Assembly: GCA_023409265.1 (NCBI GenBank)
Contig: JAEYHZ010000003.1
Coordinates: forward strand, 1-64,000
DNA length: 64,000 nucleotides
Source: Bacillota bacterium
GTDB taxonomy: Bacteria > Bacillota > Clostridia > Acetivibrionales > DSM-1351
Direction: 5' to 3'
The position numbers and the translations under genes are program-made. Shown in pieces: positions 7,310 through 16,977 of this stretch. Under the pieces are notes generated by a model that was not told where the DNA came from, searched no databases, and saw nothing but the letters and a program-made list of their open reading frames with translations. How positions within the stretch are numbered: the stretch's first letter is position 1; every line of letters starts with the position of its first letter.

Positions 7310-10300
7310 CTATAATAAATGAATATGAATATCAGAGGCTTCTTTCAGAAATTCCTCTTTACTTATCAAAATTCCTCCCGCTCTATAGGGATTTATAAGG
7401 GCTTTGCCGTTCAGTCTTTTACCATTTCTTATTACTTCCAGGCTTCCTTTTCGGGTGGCTGCTATGTGGTAAACAAAATTTGTTTTTTGCCGGAAGCAGG
7501 TGAAGGAAAAGCGGAGGCCGTCCATTTTACCGGGCAATACCGGGTCAATTATCAAGCCCTCTTGATCAAATCTGATACCAAGAATGTTTGAAATCAATTG
7601 ATGCAAATAGATTCCGGGACCGCTGGAGTAGAGACGCCAGCCTCCTTTTACGCCTATTGAGCCATCCCTCAGCTTAACAAAATTTTTTGTGTAATCGTAA
7701 CGGTCGGGGAAATCCCCATCAGAACTGCTAAAGTACATATTGCTTTGTCTCGGAAAGGCGTTGGAAACCTCTTCACTAATGTTAATGGGATTGATCTGGA
7801 AGAAAGCTTTCCAGGCACGTTCACTCAAACCCAGCTTTGCAATTGCTTCAATGTAACGTACGTGAGCATGTGTGTACTGAAGACTTATTTCCCTTCCTAC
7901 ATTTGCTGCCTGCTCTGCCCGTTTGAAAAAATGACTGACCCCACCATCGTAACGTGTAGGTTTATCCATCAAACGAACACCATCCGGACAATTTAAGTTT
8001 TCGTCAATCAGTTTGATATTGATGTCAGCCTGCTTTTTATTTACCAATTCCGCAATTATACTTCTGGTCATCGGCAGTAAACGGTAGTGCACTCCCGTCT
8101 TATTGTCTGAAGGATGCAGCAGGTAGGAGAAGGAATTGTCCTCTTCATGCAGCAGGAAGCCTGCGATAACGTCATCTTTGATTAAAAGATCATGGAAAGA
8201 GTCTTTCATTTCCTCGGCTGTTCTCTTTAGTTTTCGGGCATATGCCTCGTCAAAAGACATAAAAACCTTACTCAGCTGATTTGTTGTCTGATAAGCCAAT
8301 GCAACGGTCCAGGCACTGACTAGCTTTTCCTTCATTGCATCATCAGCAGGTTGAAGTGTGTCATCCCAGTCCCCTCCCGCATAAGAGATGAGAGCGGTAT
8401 TTTGTAACAGGCGAGCCTCAATAGTTGAAAATGCCCTCTTTATATGTTCAAAAAGTGTTTCCTTTATTTCGGTAGGTGTTCCGCCCGAGTAATTTCTATA
8501 GGAAAGGCTTTCCCATAAAATTGAGTAATCTCCTGACATTCCAAGGTAATCCCCAATACATTTAAGCGGCCAAAGTACTACATCTCCGTGACATTCTCCT
8601 GCATTTGCCGAGTATTTATCAAACATAAACCACTGGGGCCATTCCTGAGTATCAAAAAATTGATGGGAGAAAACTTTTATCAGTATTGATCTTACTTCTG
8701 TGTAATTTTGCATAGCGAGGAAATATTCAATGGGGCCCTGACAGATGTCACGGGTGCCCCATGCAGCTCCGCCCGGCTGTTCCAAGCCATGAGGAGCTGC
8801 ATAATGCACCATGGCATTATGACTGTACCACCATACGGTGTGATTAAGCTTATCTATTTCTCTACTTTGATAACCATCTATTTCAAGGGAGAAACCGGCA
8901 GTAAGTTTTATAAAAAATTCCTGAAATAGTTGGGTTTCCTTTTTAAAGCTGTATCTGGTTATAGCTTTTAATTCTTCATATTCAAGTCTGCCCTGCAGGA
9001 TAATCTGAAAGCTGTCTGTTTCGTTAATGGAAAGCGTTAGAAGAGTACCGTCCCGTACTTCTCCATCGTCGAAGAAAATTCTGTCGTCACTCCAGGTATA
9101 ATTAGTTCCTGGAATTTGCATTACATAATGTAATTCAGGATAAGGATTTTCGAACCAGTTTTCCTTATCAGGGGTTATTCGCAGTATTTTGCCTTGCATA
9201 TTTATTTCGTCAATGACAACCGGGGATTGGAATTCATTTTCCCCCATAACAAGCTGGTTAGTAACGATAAAGTTATATTTTTTTCCATTTGTACTTTTTA
9301 CATCTAAGACAATATCCTTATTAACTGCTGTGGAAAATGCAGTTATTATCAAAGTATCTTCAGGTAAAACGTAAAACCATCGGGAATAGTTCATTCCCAT
9401 CTCATAGGCCGCAGGCAGTGTCAGAATTCTAAATTTATTATCCAGCTGGATATATATTCTCTGGCCCGAGTTTTTAAGTATATTAAGAAGACCGCGAGGA
9501 GTGGATAAAAGCTTGTTAAATGATGTGTTACCCACCGAAAGCTGTCCGTTGAACAACCCGTATATATAATTGGTGGAGGAAATGGGATATTTATCTTCCG
9601 TTTCCATATCAAGCATTGATGTAATAATAGTTCCGTTGGGCCTTTCCATTATAAGTTCTTTTTGCTGGAGAACCACATGTGCGTGGCTCCCGGTAAAGAA
9701 GGATAGGAGCTCACCGTTTTCATGTTCCTCAAGCTTACAGTCCTTAAAATGAAGCTGTATGTCTTCCTCACTCCAAACGGGAGAGGTATAGGGAGCTCCT
9801 ATTAATTTATTAATCCGGACGGGTGAAGCATGTCTGTAGTTATCGTTTAAGAGATGGAATTCTGATAATGCCTTTCTGAGTTCATCTGAAAAATCAATTT
9901 TACGAACTGCATCACTATGGTTTGGCTTGAACAGTCCGTAAAAAGTAAACTGGTGTTTACCGTTAAGTTTTGCTTTTTCACTTTGCAGAGCAGTGTATGA
10001 TAACTCAAACTGATAGTTTTTAGTTGGAAGATCACCTGATAAAGCCCCGGGTTTGTGTTTTGACTTATAGGATGTTCCAAAAAACTGCATCCCGTCAGTA
10101 GAATAGCCAATAGAGCTGCCTTGAAGCATACCCTGTTGAAGATATGGAAATAGTCCATCCTGAGGCTGATTTTGACGAGAACATACTATAAAACCGTTTG
10201 TGGACTCAAAAATCGTGTTATCAAGGTATTGTGCCACATAAAGCTCGTTTGTAAGAATATTGTTTTTTAAGGCAACCCCGATGTCCTGTCCATATATAAG

Positions 10301-10663
10301 GTCTACTGTTTCACCGTTTCCGTCTAGTTCAATATTCCAGAGCCAGATTCCTTCTCCAGCAGCAAAAAAAGTAACTCTATACGGAACATTATGAACAGAG
10401 CCGGAAACCAATAGTGAGTTCTCTCCTATGGAAATTGTCCTGCTATTTGAATTAATACCTAAAAGTGGATATGTATATATATTACCGTCGGAATAAATTC
10501 TAAGCCAGATGTTATTAGCTGAGCCTTCCTTAGGACTTCCTTGAAACTCATTTATCATAAAATCTCTGTATGTAAATTCGAAGATATCACCTGATGGAAG
10601 GAAGGAATAAGTGCTTTCCCCTTTTTCAAAAGTAATGTAACTGGTCATCTGTTTAAGCTCCAT
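7310..10663 (-). CDS. GH94 glycoside phosphorylase (candidate 1,2-beta-oligoglucan phosphorylase)
   Basis: 1117 aa from the ATG at 10663, which has AAAGGA 8 nt upstream; the frame extends further upstream but only through the promoter. GH94 enzymes phosphorolyse beta-glucosides to glucose-1-phosphate. Catalytic-domain features are visible: HGDVVLWPLKCIGDYL, GGDWDD at 763-768 with the presumed general-acid aspartate, EQAANVGREISLQYTHAHVRY, and WRLYSSGPGIYLHQLI. The length of about 1100 aa and the SSGPGIY motif fit sophorose-oligomer phosphorylases better than cellobiose phosphorylase (about 810 aa). No signal peptide is present, so it is cytoplasmic. It is divergent from an importer and shares LacI-like operators with it. 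Confidence 0.85.
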   Translation of the reverse strand: MELKQMTSYITFEKGESTYSFLPSGDIFEFTYRDFMINEFQGSPKEGSANNIWLRIYSDGNIYTYPLLGINSNSRTISIGENSLLVSGSVHNVPYRVTFFAAGEGIWLWNIELDGNGETVDLIYGQDIGVALKNNILTNELYVAQYLDNTIFESTNGFIVCSRQNQPQDGLFPYLQQGMLQGSSIGYSTDGMQFFGTSYKSKHKPGALSGDLPTKNYQFELSYTALQSEKAKLNGKHQFTFYGLFKPNHSDAVRKIDFSDELRKALSEFHLLNDNYRHASPVRINKLIGAPYTSPVWSEEDIQLHFKDCKLEEHENGELLSFFTGSHAHVVLQQKELIMERPNGTIITSMLDMETEDKYPISSTNYIYGLFNGQLSVGNTSFNKLLSTPRGLLNILKNSGQRIYIQLDNKFRILTLPAAYEMGMNYSRWFYVLPEDTLIITAFSTAVNKDIVLDVKSTNGKKYNFIVTNQLVMGENEFQSPVVIDEINMQGKILRITPDKENWFENPYPELHYVMQIPGTNYTWSDDRIFFDDGEVRDGTLLTLSINETDSFQIILQGRLEYEELKAITRYSFKKETQLFQEFFIKLTAGFSLEIDGYQSREIDKLNHTVWWYSHNAMVHYAAPHGLEQPGGAAWGTRDICQGPIEYFLAMQNYTEVRSILIKVFSHQFFDTQEWPQWFMFDKYSANAGECHGDVVLWPLKCIGDYLGMSGDYSILWESLSYRNYSGGTPTEIKETLFEHIKRAFSTIEARLLQNTALISYAGGDWDDTLQPADDAMKEKLVSAWTVALAYQTTNQLSKVFMSFDEAYARKLKRTAEEMKDSFHDLLIKDDVIAGFLLHEEDNSFSYLLHPSDNKTGVHYRLLPMTRSIIAELVNKKQADINIKLIDENLNCPDGVRLMDKPTRYDGGVSHFFKRAEQAANVGREISLQYTHAHVRYIEAIAKLGLSERAWKAFFQINPINISEEVSNAFPRQSNMYFSSSDGDFPDRYDYTKNFVKLRDGSIGVKGGWRLYSSGPGIYLHQLISNILGIRFDQEGLIIDPVLPGKMDGLRFSFTCFRQKTNFVYHIAATRKGSLEVIRNGKRLNGKALINPYRAGGILISKEEFLKEASDIHIHLL

Positions 10664-10697
10664 GTAATCGGTCCTTTCAGCTATAAAATATCGTAAT

Positions 10698-10709
10698 GGA
10701 AACGTTTTC
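10698..10709. promoter_or_regulatory. LacI-type operator downstream of GH94 promoter
   Basis: GGAAACGTTTTC, a near-perfect palindrome with the central CG typical of LacI-family operators. It lies in the GH94 leader, about 35 nt before the start codon. A related site lies at 10924-10937. Confidence 0.6.
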
Positions 10710-10739
10710 TTTAAGTTATGAAAATTGTATCCAAATTCA

Positions 10740-10767
10740 ATTATATAGAGTAAAATATTAATGTCAA
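10740..10767 (-). promoter_or_regulatory. Promoter of GH94 gene
   Basis: On the minus strand, TTGACA (10767-10762), a 16-nt spacer, TATAAT (10745-10740): both hexamers are perfect. Confidence 0.85.
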
Positions 10768-10865
10768 TATACATAAAAACATTTTTGATTAAGTAAAGAA
10801 GGTTTGAAACTAATAAAATACTCGATTGAAACGGAAAAATGATAAAAAAATTATAAAAAAACATA

Positions 10866-10894
10866 TTGACACAGTAAAAACATGCCAGTATACT
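10866..10894 (+). promoter_or_regulatory. Promoter of the ABC importer operon
   Basis: TTGACA (10866-10871), a 17-nt spacer, TATACT (10889-10894). Transcription would start near 10901, just upstream of the operator at 10924. Confidence 0.85.
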
Positions 10895-10923
10895 TTAGTT
10901 AAAAGTTACATATGAAACAAAAT

Positions 10924-10937
10924 TGGAAACGTTGCCA
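10924..10937. promoter_or_regulatory. LacI-type operator downstream of importer promoter
   Basis: TGGAAACGTTGCCA reads as TGG-n-AACGTT-n-CCA, a palindrome with one mismatched pair. It shares GGAAACGTT with the site at 10698-10709. It is followed by a 15-bp tandem duplication (10939-10953 and 10954-10968, unit ATACAAAACTACCAA). The LacI gene at 14681 is the obvious candidate regulator. Confidence 0.65.
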
Positions 10938-11053
10938 TATACAAAACTACCAAATACAAAACTACCAAATACAAGAGTTATTGGAAAGATGTATTAAATA
11001 CAGTGACTACATGATTTTAGATAATAAAATAATCAAAAAGAAGGATGATAATC

Positions 11054-12007
11054 ATGTCCGACAATCGCTATCATGCCAACCTCAAGCTGCACTGTAGAAG
11101 CTTTACTCATGAACTTGTAAAAAACAGAGTTTTATTTTTAATGCTTCTACCTGTAATTATTTACTTCATTATCTTTTACTATATTCCAATGCCGGGGTCG
11201 TACATAGCTTTCGTAGACTACAATGTTGTAAAAGGAATTTTCGGGAGCAAGTTCGTTGGTATGAAAAATTTCGAGTTCCTTATTCAAAATGGTGATCTCT
11301 GGAAGATAACCAGGAACACTCTGCTGTACAACTTTGCATTTCTCGCCTTAGGCAACATTATTCAGATAGCATTTGCTGTCATGTTGTCTGAGGTTGGCAG
11401 TAAATGGTTTAAAAAGACAAGCCAGTCGGTTATCCTTCTTCCTTATTTTATCTCAATGGTTATTGTAGGGGTATTTGCATATAACTTCTTTAATTACGAT
11501 TACGGCTTTATTAATATGCTTAGGACTTCTATCGGACTGGAACATTATGAATTTTACTCTGATCCCGGCATATGGAAGTATATAATTGTATTCTTTAAGA
11601 TTTGGTCGGGTACAGGCTATGGAATGATTGTATATCTGGCTGCCATTACCGGAATAAATACTGAGATTTACGAATCGGCATATATTGATGGAGCAAGCAA
11701 CTGGAAAAGATTATACTACATTACATTGCCAATGATAAAGCCGACATTTATTCTTTTATTTTTGTTTGGTCTCGGTGGGATTCTTAAAGGTTCTTTCGAT
11801 TTATTTTATAACCTGATTGGAAATAACTCGGTACTTTTTCCTCAAACTGATATTATTGACACTTACGTATTCCGAAGCCTGGTAGGACAGTTTAATTTTT
11901 CAATGGGTGCGGCAGTTGGTTTCTATCAATCCTTATTTGGCTTGGTATTAGTGCTGGGAATTAATTTCATCGTGCGGAAAGTTGAACCTGACAGTGCACT
12001 GTTCTAA
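11054..12007 (+). CDS. Sugar ABC transporter permease, LplB/YteP type
   Basis: 317 aa. The ATG at 11054 has AGAAGG about 10 nt upstream, while an ATG at 11045 touches it. It has six predicted membrane helices, starting at RVLFLMLLPVIIYFIIFYYIPM near residue 25. The cytoplasmic coupling loop for the ATPase is YESAYIDGASNWKRLYYITLPMIKP near residues 215-240. The IPMPGSYIAFVDYN region is typical of LplB/YteP permeases of CUT1 oligosaccharide importers. It is the first gene of a permease-permease-binding protein operon. No ATPase is present locally, as usual for importers served by a shared MsmX-type ATPase. Confidence 0.92.
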   Translation: MSDNRYHANLKLHCRSFTHELVKNRVLFLMLLPVIIYFIIFYYIPMPGSYIAFVDYNVVKGIFGSKFVGMKNFEFLIQNGDLWKITRNTLLYNFAFLALGNIIQIAFAVMLSEVGSKWFKKTSQSVILLPYFISMVIVGVFAYNFFNYDYGFINMLRTSIGLEHYEFYSDPGIWKYIIVFFKIWSGTGYGMIVYLAAITGINTEIYESAYIDGASNWKRLYYITLPMIKPTFILLFLFGLGGILKGSFDLFYNLIGNNSVLFPQTDIIDTYVFRSLVGQFNFSMGAAVGFYQSLFGLVLVLGINFIVRKVEPDSALF

Positions 12008-12021
12008 GGAGGTCATATAAT

Positions 12022-12930
12022 ATGTTTGCAAAAAATAATAATATTGCAATTCGACAGGGGCTGGAGAATACTACCTTGAAGCTGGTCAGCTATATAATAG
12101 TTGGAGCTTTTGCACTGCTTTGCCTTTTCCCGTTTGCATTAATGGTTACCTCATCTTTTATGGTAGAAAAAGAAATTGTTACCGAAGGTTATAAGCTTTT
12201 TCCCAAAGCGTTTACAACAAATGCCTACGAATTTCTGTTCCAGAATCCGCAAAAGCTGGTTGATGCTTATAAAATAACTTTTTTTATAACTGTTGTTGGA
12301 ACAGTCTTCGGACTATTTCTAATGTCCATGGCAGGTTATGTACTGAATAGAAAAGATTTTAAATATAGAAATTTCTTTTCTTTCTTTATTTACTTTACCA
12401 CGCTTTTCAGTGGAGGAATGATTCCAAACTATATTTTAATGGTCAAGTACCTTCATCTTAAAGATAATGCACTTGCAATGATTCTTCCCGGTATTATGAG
12501 TGCCTGGTCTATATTCTTAATGAGAAATTTCATGAAATCTATACCGGACTCACTGTATGAATCAGCTACCATCGACGGAGCCGGTGATTTCAGAATATAC
12601 TGGCAGATATTTATACCTCTGGCCGTACCTTCTTTAGCAACAATAGGATTGTTTCTGGCGCTGGGCTACTGGAATGAGTGGTATAATGCCATGCTTTATA
12701 TACAGTCTGCCGATAAGTTTCCACTTCAATATTTTTTGCAGAAGATGGTTAACCAGACTAATGTTCAGACTCTTATTAATAAGGGTGTCGTATTTGACAT
12801 ATCGAAACTTCCCACACAATCTATCAAGATGGCAACTGCGGTCATAGCCACCGGTCCTATAGTTCTACTGTATCCATTTGTTCAGCGCTATTTTATAGGT
12901 GGTCTGACAGTTGGTGCAGTTAAAGGGTAA
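12022..12930 (+). CDS. Sugar ABC transporter permease, YtcP/LplC type
   Basis: 302 aa with AAGGAGG 9 nt upstream. It is the second MalG-like permease. Membrane segments begin at IIVGAFALLCLFPFALMV near residue 30. The EAA-type loop YESATIDGAGDFRIYWQIFIPLAVPSL lies near residues 178-204, and the C-terminal QRYFIGGLTVGAVKG tail is diagnostic of this group. The gene starts 14 nt after the first permease, so the two are co-translated and should form the heterodimeric channel. Confidence 0.92.
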   Translation: MFAKNNNIAIRQGLENTTLKLVSYIIVGAFALLCLFPFALMVTSSFMVEKEIVTEGYKLFPKAFTTNAYEFLFQNPQKLVDAYKITFFITVVGTVFGLFLMSMAGYVLNRKDFKYRNFFSFFIYFTTLFSGGMIPNYILMVKYLHLKDNALAMILPGIMSAWSIFLMRNFMKSIPDSLYESATIDGAGDFRIYWQIFIPLAVPSLATIGLFLALGYWNEWYNAMLYIQSADKFPLQYFLQKMVNQTNVQTLINKGVVFDISKLPTQSIKMATAVIATGPIVLLYPFVQRYFIGGLTVGAVKG

Positions 12931-13006
12931 TTAAGCGGTATCTGAATATGTTCAGAGCTGTTTATATAATGGGTCAATAACCTAAAATTTTAAGGGAGGC
13001 ATTTTT

Positions 13007-14587
13007 ATGAAAAGAAACAAAAAAATCCCCGCTTTGTTATTAGCAGCAGCTATAGGTATTAGTATGCTGGCAGGCTGCGGCGGAAAAACCGGCACAGATG
13101 ATTCCGGCAGCAGTATGGCAACTTCCACCACTTCTGCAACCAGTACAACATCAACAGCACCGGATACTTCAAAAGAGGTTAACCTGGTTTATTACCTCTG
13201 GGGTGGAGAAGGTGTTGCAAACAAGGATATACTAAACGAAATTAACAATAAGCTTAAGTCTGATATTAACGCTACTCTGGAAATTAAATACATAGACTGG
13301 GGAGATATAAATACCAAATACCCGCTGCTTTTTGCCTCGGGTGAAGAGTTCGACATGTCACATGCATCACCAAATGCACCCATATCATATTTCACGCTGG
13401 CATCCCAGGGTGCTCTGGCAGATATAACCGATTTGCTGTCCAGCGCAGCTCCAGCCTTAAAGGCGGCTATTCCGGAAAGCACATGGACTGGAACAAGGTT
13501 TGACAATAAAATTTATGGAGTTCCTTCCTTATATAGTGAATTTACACCTTACGGTTATGCGTACAGCAGAAACCTCACAAAGAAATATGGCTTGCAGGAA
13601 ATTAATTCAGTGGAATCCATGGAAGCATACATGGATGCGGTAATTAAGAATGAGACCTATGCTCCTTTAAACGGTGACTCAAACGATGCAATGAATTTGT
13701 ACAGAATGTTTGTAGAGCTTACCGGAAAATACATTTCGGCACCAGGAATCCCTCAGGAGCAGATGTTCCTGGTTGCCACAAGTCCTGAAAAATATAGCGA
13801 CATAATTCATCCGGCATTTACTCAGGAGTTTGAAGATTGGGCTGTACAAATGAGTGAATGGGCTAAAAAAGGATACTGGCCCAAGGATATTCTTTCAGCG
13901 CAACAGGGAGCAAAACCAAACTTCAACAACGCTATCTCGGGTGGCTTTATTACACACATGGCAGACTGGACAGGAAACTATGGTGCTTTAAAGTTAACCA
14001 GACCTGATGAGGAAACTGACTTCTGGTGTTTTGCAGAAAGTAACGGAAAGATTAAACGTAAACTTGGGGTTGAAAACTCAACTGTAATAAGCTCAAACTC
14101 CAAGAATGCTGCCAGGGCATTAATGGCAATTGAAAAGTTTATGACTGATGAATCATACTATCGTTTAATGCAGTATGGTATAGAAGGCAGACAGTATAAA
14201 ATAGTTGACGGTGTTTCAAAAAGACCCGATGCTTATGATGAGAAAAAGGATGGCGGTGGATTCTCAGCTTGGTCGCTACGTAATGATAAGTTTAATATCC
14301 CATATGATTCTGAAGATCCTCGCCGTTATGAATTGAATAATAAATGGAATACGGTTGCGATAAATGATCCATTCATGGGCTTCAGCTTCGATTCCAAAAA
14401 TGTTTCAACTGAGCTTTCTTCAATAGCAAATGTTAACTCACAACTGGGTATTCAGATCATGTTGGGTAAAACACAAGATCCTAAAAAAGCTGTGGAAGAT
14501 TACAGAAATCAGTTGAAACAGGCTGGAGTAGACAAATTAATCCAGGAAGTAAAGGATCAATTATCAAAATTTACACCAGTTAAGTAA
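13007..14587 (+). CDS. Extracellular solute-binding lipoprotein (CUT1, LplA-like)
   Basis: 526 aa. The signal peptide ends in the lipobox LAGC with C24 as the lipidated residue, followed by a Ser/Thr-rich linker (about 28-58). The mature part is a family 1 sugar-binding fold starting VNLVYYLWGGEG. Length above 500 aa is usual for LplA-type binding proteins that capture oligosaccharides and is longer than the 400-440 aa binding proteins elsewhere in this window. With the adjacent GH94 enzyme, the ligand may be a beta-gluco-oligosaccharide. A hairpin follows before the LacI gene. Confidence 0.92.
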   Translation: MKRNKKIPALLLAAAIGISMLAGCGGKTGTDDSGSSMATSTTSATSTTSTAPDTSKEVNLVYYLWGGEGVANKDILNEINNKLKSDINATLEIKYIDWGDINTKYPLLFASGEEFDMSHASPNAPISYFTLASQGALADITDLLSSAAPALKAAIPESTWTGTRFDNKIYGVPSLYSEFTPYGYAYSRNLTKKYGLQEINSVESMEAYMDAVIKNETYAPLNGDSNDAMNLYRMFVELTGKYISAPGIPQEQMFLVATSPEKYSDIIHPAFTQEFEDWAVQMSEWAKKGYWPKDILSAQQGAKPNFNNAISGGFITHMADWTGNYGALKLTRPDEETDFWCFAESNGKIKRKLGVENSTVISSNSKNAARALMAIEKFMTDESYYRLMQYGIEGRQYKIVDGVSKRPDAYDEKKDGGGFSAWSLRNDKFNIPYDSEDPRRYELNNKWNTVAINDPFMGFSFDSKNVSTELSSIANVNSQLGIQIMLGKTQDPKKAVEDYRNQLKQAGVDKLIQEVKDQLSKFTPVK

Positions 14588-14627
14588 AGGTACCTATTGA
14601 CTTTAAAATAAAATTAGGATAGATATA

Positions 14628-14659
14628 AATAAGGGAATTATTCAACGAATTCCCTTATT
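14628..14659 (+). terminator. Intercistronic hairpin before lacI
   Basis: A perfect 12-bp stem (AATAAGGGAATT with AATTCCCTTATT) with an 8-nt loop but only a short T tract. It probably attenuates rather than fully stops transcription into the regulator gene, whose start codon is 22 nt further on. Confidence 0.65.
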
Positions 14660-14680
14660 TATAAATGTAGGTGATAAATA

Positions 14681-15733
14681 ATGGGCATAAACATAAAGGA
14701 TATCGCAAAATTATCGGGGGTAGGCATTTCTACTGTTTCCAGAGTTATTAATAATACGGGATCAGTGAGTGATGCCACACGCAAAAAAGTAATGGATGTT
14801 ATTAGTGCGAATAACTATATCCCTAATAACAGTGCAAGAAATTTGAAAATTGTCCAATCCAAAAATATTGCCTTACTTGTAAAGGGAATTACGAATCCCT
14901 TCTTCAATAAAATGATACGGGTTATTGAGCAAGGGGTGGCCCTAAGGGGCTATCCCCTCATGATCCAGAACGTAGACACCTCTGTTGACGAGCTGGATAT
15001 GGCCATCCAGGAAGCTCAGGACAGGAATCTTTGCGGTGTAATTATTATGGGTGGATCCTATACTTATTCTGATGAGAAATTCAGACAGCTGGGAATACCT
15101 TGTGTACTGGTTACAATTTCTGCCGGTGACGAGGTAGATCCAAAACTATATTCAAGTATAAGAATAAATGATGAGCAGGAAGGCTTTCGAGCAACCAGCT
15201 ATTTGATTTCTCAAGGACATCGTAGGATAGGGTTTCTTTATCGTTCTCCCTCAGAGACTGCCACTCCCAATGTTTCAAGATATAACGGCTATCTTAGGGC
15301 ACTACAGGAGAATGATATTCCTTTTGACCCCAGTCTGGTAGCAACAAATCTGATATCACCCAATGCTGCAGTTGACGATTCAGGCTATAATGTGGGATTT
15401 CAGCTCATGAAACAGTTATATGCAAAAAACAGGGATATGACAGCTGTGTTTGCTTTTGCCGACATTTTAGCTATTGGTGCGGCGAAAGCTGTGTTTTCCA
15501 TGGGGTTTAGCATACCTGATGACATTTCAATAGTAGGGTTTGACGGTATTGAGATGGCTGAATATTATAATCCTTCACTTGATACTGTGTATCAGCCGGC
15601 AACTGAAATGGCTCTTTCAAGTATTGAAATTCTTTTTGATATGATGCAGGGAGGAGAAGCTCAACATATAGTCTATGATTCAGTACTCCTTAAGCGTGGC
15701 TCCAGCAGAAGAATTATTATACCCGAAAATTAA
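14681..15733 (+). CDS. LacI family transcriptional regulator
   Basis: 350 aa with AGGTG 8 nt upstream. The N-terminal helix-turn-helix is textbook LacI: INIKDIAKLSGVGISTVSRVINNTGSVS, hinge near 50-60. It is followed by a periplasmic-binding-protein-like effector domain (IALLVKGITNPFFNKMIR near 65, IVGFDGIEMAEYYNPSLDTVYQP near 285). It is the last gene of the importer cluster and the best candidate to bind the two GGAAACGTT palindromes in the GH94/importer control region. Its inducer is probably a product of the imported oligosaccharide. Confidence 0.93.
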   Translation: MGINIKDIAKLSGVGISTVSRVINNTGSVSDATRKKVMDVISANNYIPNNSARNLKIVQSKNIALLVKGITNPFFNKMIRVIEQGVALRGYPLMIQNVDTSVDELDMAIQEAQDRNLCGVIIMGGSYTYSDEKFRQLGIPCVLVTISAGDEVDPKLYSSIRINDEQEGFRATSYLISQGHRRIGFLYRSPSETATPNVSRYNGYLRALQENDIPFDPSLVATNLISPNAAVDDSGYNVGFQLMKQLYAKNRDMTAVFAFADILAIGAAKAVFSMGFSIPDDISIVGFDGIEMAEYYNPSLDTVYQPATEMALSSIEILFDMMQGGEAQHIVYDSVLLKRGSSRRIIIPEN

Positions 15734-15751
15734 AAGCAAGCATATAGTCTG

Positions 15752-15791
15752 AAAGGCCGGTTCTCAGTAAAAGAATGAGATTTCGGCCTTG
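15752..15791. terminator. Bidirectional terminator between lacI and DUF4405 gene
   Basis: AAGGCCG and CGGCCTT pair, with an inner CTCA/TGAG stem, between two converging genes. Confidence 0.7.
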
Positions 15792-15797
15792 ATTAAT

Positions 15798-16649
15798 TTA
15801 TTTATAAATACTTACACGTGATTTCCTTCTGAGAAGCTTTTCAATGTAGTAGGTTATTGCTGCAATAGCCCCTATAATAGAGGTATAAGTCAATATGACG
15901 TTTAGTACGCCGGAAACTTCTGTACCATGACCACCGGGCTGGTTACCCCTGCCTTGCCCAACCCCTTTGCTGTTAAAATCCCCCTCTGATCTGACAGGCC
16001 TGTCTTGAGTAGAGTTAGAAACGGTATTACTGTTTACATTCTGACCAAAACCTGCCGGAAATTGTCCTTTGATTTGAGCGCCGGCAGTGAAGGGCGCACT
16101 GACCCACATTTTGAAGTTTGAGGTATACATGGTGTAGGAACCAAACAAAATGATGATTGCAGCAAGTAAAATACATATTGGCTTTGCTGCAGCTGCAGGA
16201 AACTTATTGAATCTCTTGAACATTCCCATTACAAATCCCCAGTGAAGGCCTAAATGAATTCCTACAAGGATTAACAAAGAGGCAGCTGACGTGTAGTGAA
16301 GCATTTTCCAATTACCACCGTGGATTGCCAAACCCGTGAATACGACCTTTGAGATAAAGATACCGCTAACGATGACTAAAACCATGGAAAGTAATAACAG
16401 CAAGTTTATGATATAACCAAATCTAAGTTTATGAGCAAGGTTTTTGCTGAATATTTTTCTGGAAACAGATGCAACCCACTTCCAATTGATAACTATATGC
16501 ACAAGAACCAGGAACCCTGCAAATAGACCACCTATTTCGTGAAACTCAAGATTTATAACCTTAGCATTATACATCAGAACAAGCAGAACGGCCATAATCA
16601 AATCAAGTACTATCTTAAATACGTTAATGTGTTTAGTCTTTGGTGACAT
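15798..16649 (-). CDS. DUF4405-family membrane protein, cytochrome-b-like
   Basis: 283 aa from the ATG at 16649 (eighth codon of the open frame), which has GAGGTAAGG just upstream; the first ATG lacks a site. The N-terminal part has about five membrane helices with regularly placed histidines: HEIGG near 35, HIVINW near 51, HYTSA near 119, and HLGLHWG near 133. This pattern is shared with DUF4405 proteins thought to bind b-type haem. A Gly/Asn/Ser-rich outside segment follows (about residues 190-240), then one final helix and a basic tail. A role in membrane electron transfer is plausible but unproven. Confidence 0.75.
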   Translation of the reverse strand: MSPKTKHINVFKIVLDLIMAVLLVLMYNAKVINLEFHEIGGLFAGFLVLVHIVINWKWVASVSRKIFSKNLAHKLRFGYIINLLLLLSMVLVIVSGIFISKVVFTGLAIHGGNWKMLHYTSAASLLILVGIHLGLHWGFVMGMFKRFNKFPAAAAKPICILLAAIIILFGSYTMYTSNFKMWVSAPFTAGAQIKGQFPAGFGQNVNSNTVSNSTQDRPVRSEGDFNSKGVGQGRGNQPGGHGTEVSGVLNVILTYTSIIGAIAAITYYIEKLLRRKSRVSIYK

Positions 16650-16845
16650 TTTGTCCTTACCTCGTTTCATTTATTATAAAAACATAATAACTTGCAAAAA
16701 TGATTATCATGTGATTTGAAGGTGAAGATCTTGTGTACAAAAGTGGAAAAATAAAAAACTTGAAACCCTGCCTGTTTCCGTGTAGAATATATATGCTGAA
16801 GTACGTTATTTACGATATTTGTAAAAATGAATTAAAGCTAAGCGG

Positions 16846-16934
16846 GGAGAAGTATCGAAGTGGTCATAACGGTGCTGACTCGAAATCAGTTTGACGGAAA
16901 CGTCACGTGGGTTCGAATCCCACCTTCTCCGCCA
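16846..16934 (+). tRNA. tRNA-Ser(CGA)
   Basis: Acceptor GGAGAAG pairs with CTTCTCC; CCA is encoded. The anticodon loop CTCGAAA within CTGACT..AATCAG gives anticodon CGA (serine, UCG). The long variable arm GACGGAAACGTC and T arm GGGTTCGAATCCC are present. Confidence 0.96.
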
Positions 16935-16977
16935 AAATAAAAGGAATCTGCATTTTGCAGACTCCTTTTATTTTGTG
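16935..16977. terminator. Terminator after tRNA-Ser(CGA)
   Basis: AAAATAAAAGGA-TCTGC pairs with GCAGA-TCCTTTTATTTT around a 4-nt loop. The A/T-rich arms make it usable in either direction. Confidence 0.85.

Noticed and set aside
10664..10864. N-terminal extension of the GH94 protein (67 codons)
   Set aside because: It spans the TTGACA/TATAAT promoter and LacI operator, and the ATG at 10663 has its own ribosome site.
13007..14587. Dockerin or cohesin domains indicating a cellulosome
   Set aside because: None of the secreted proteins in the window shows the duplicated calcium-binding dockerin motif.
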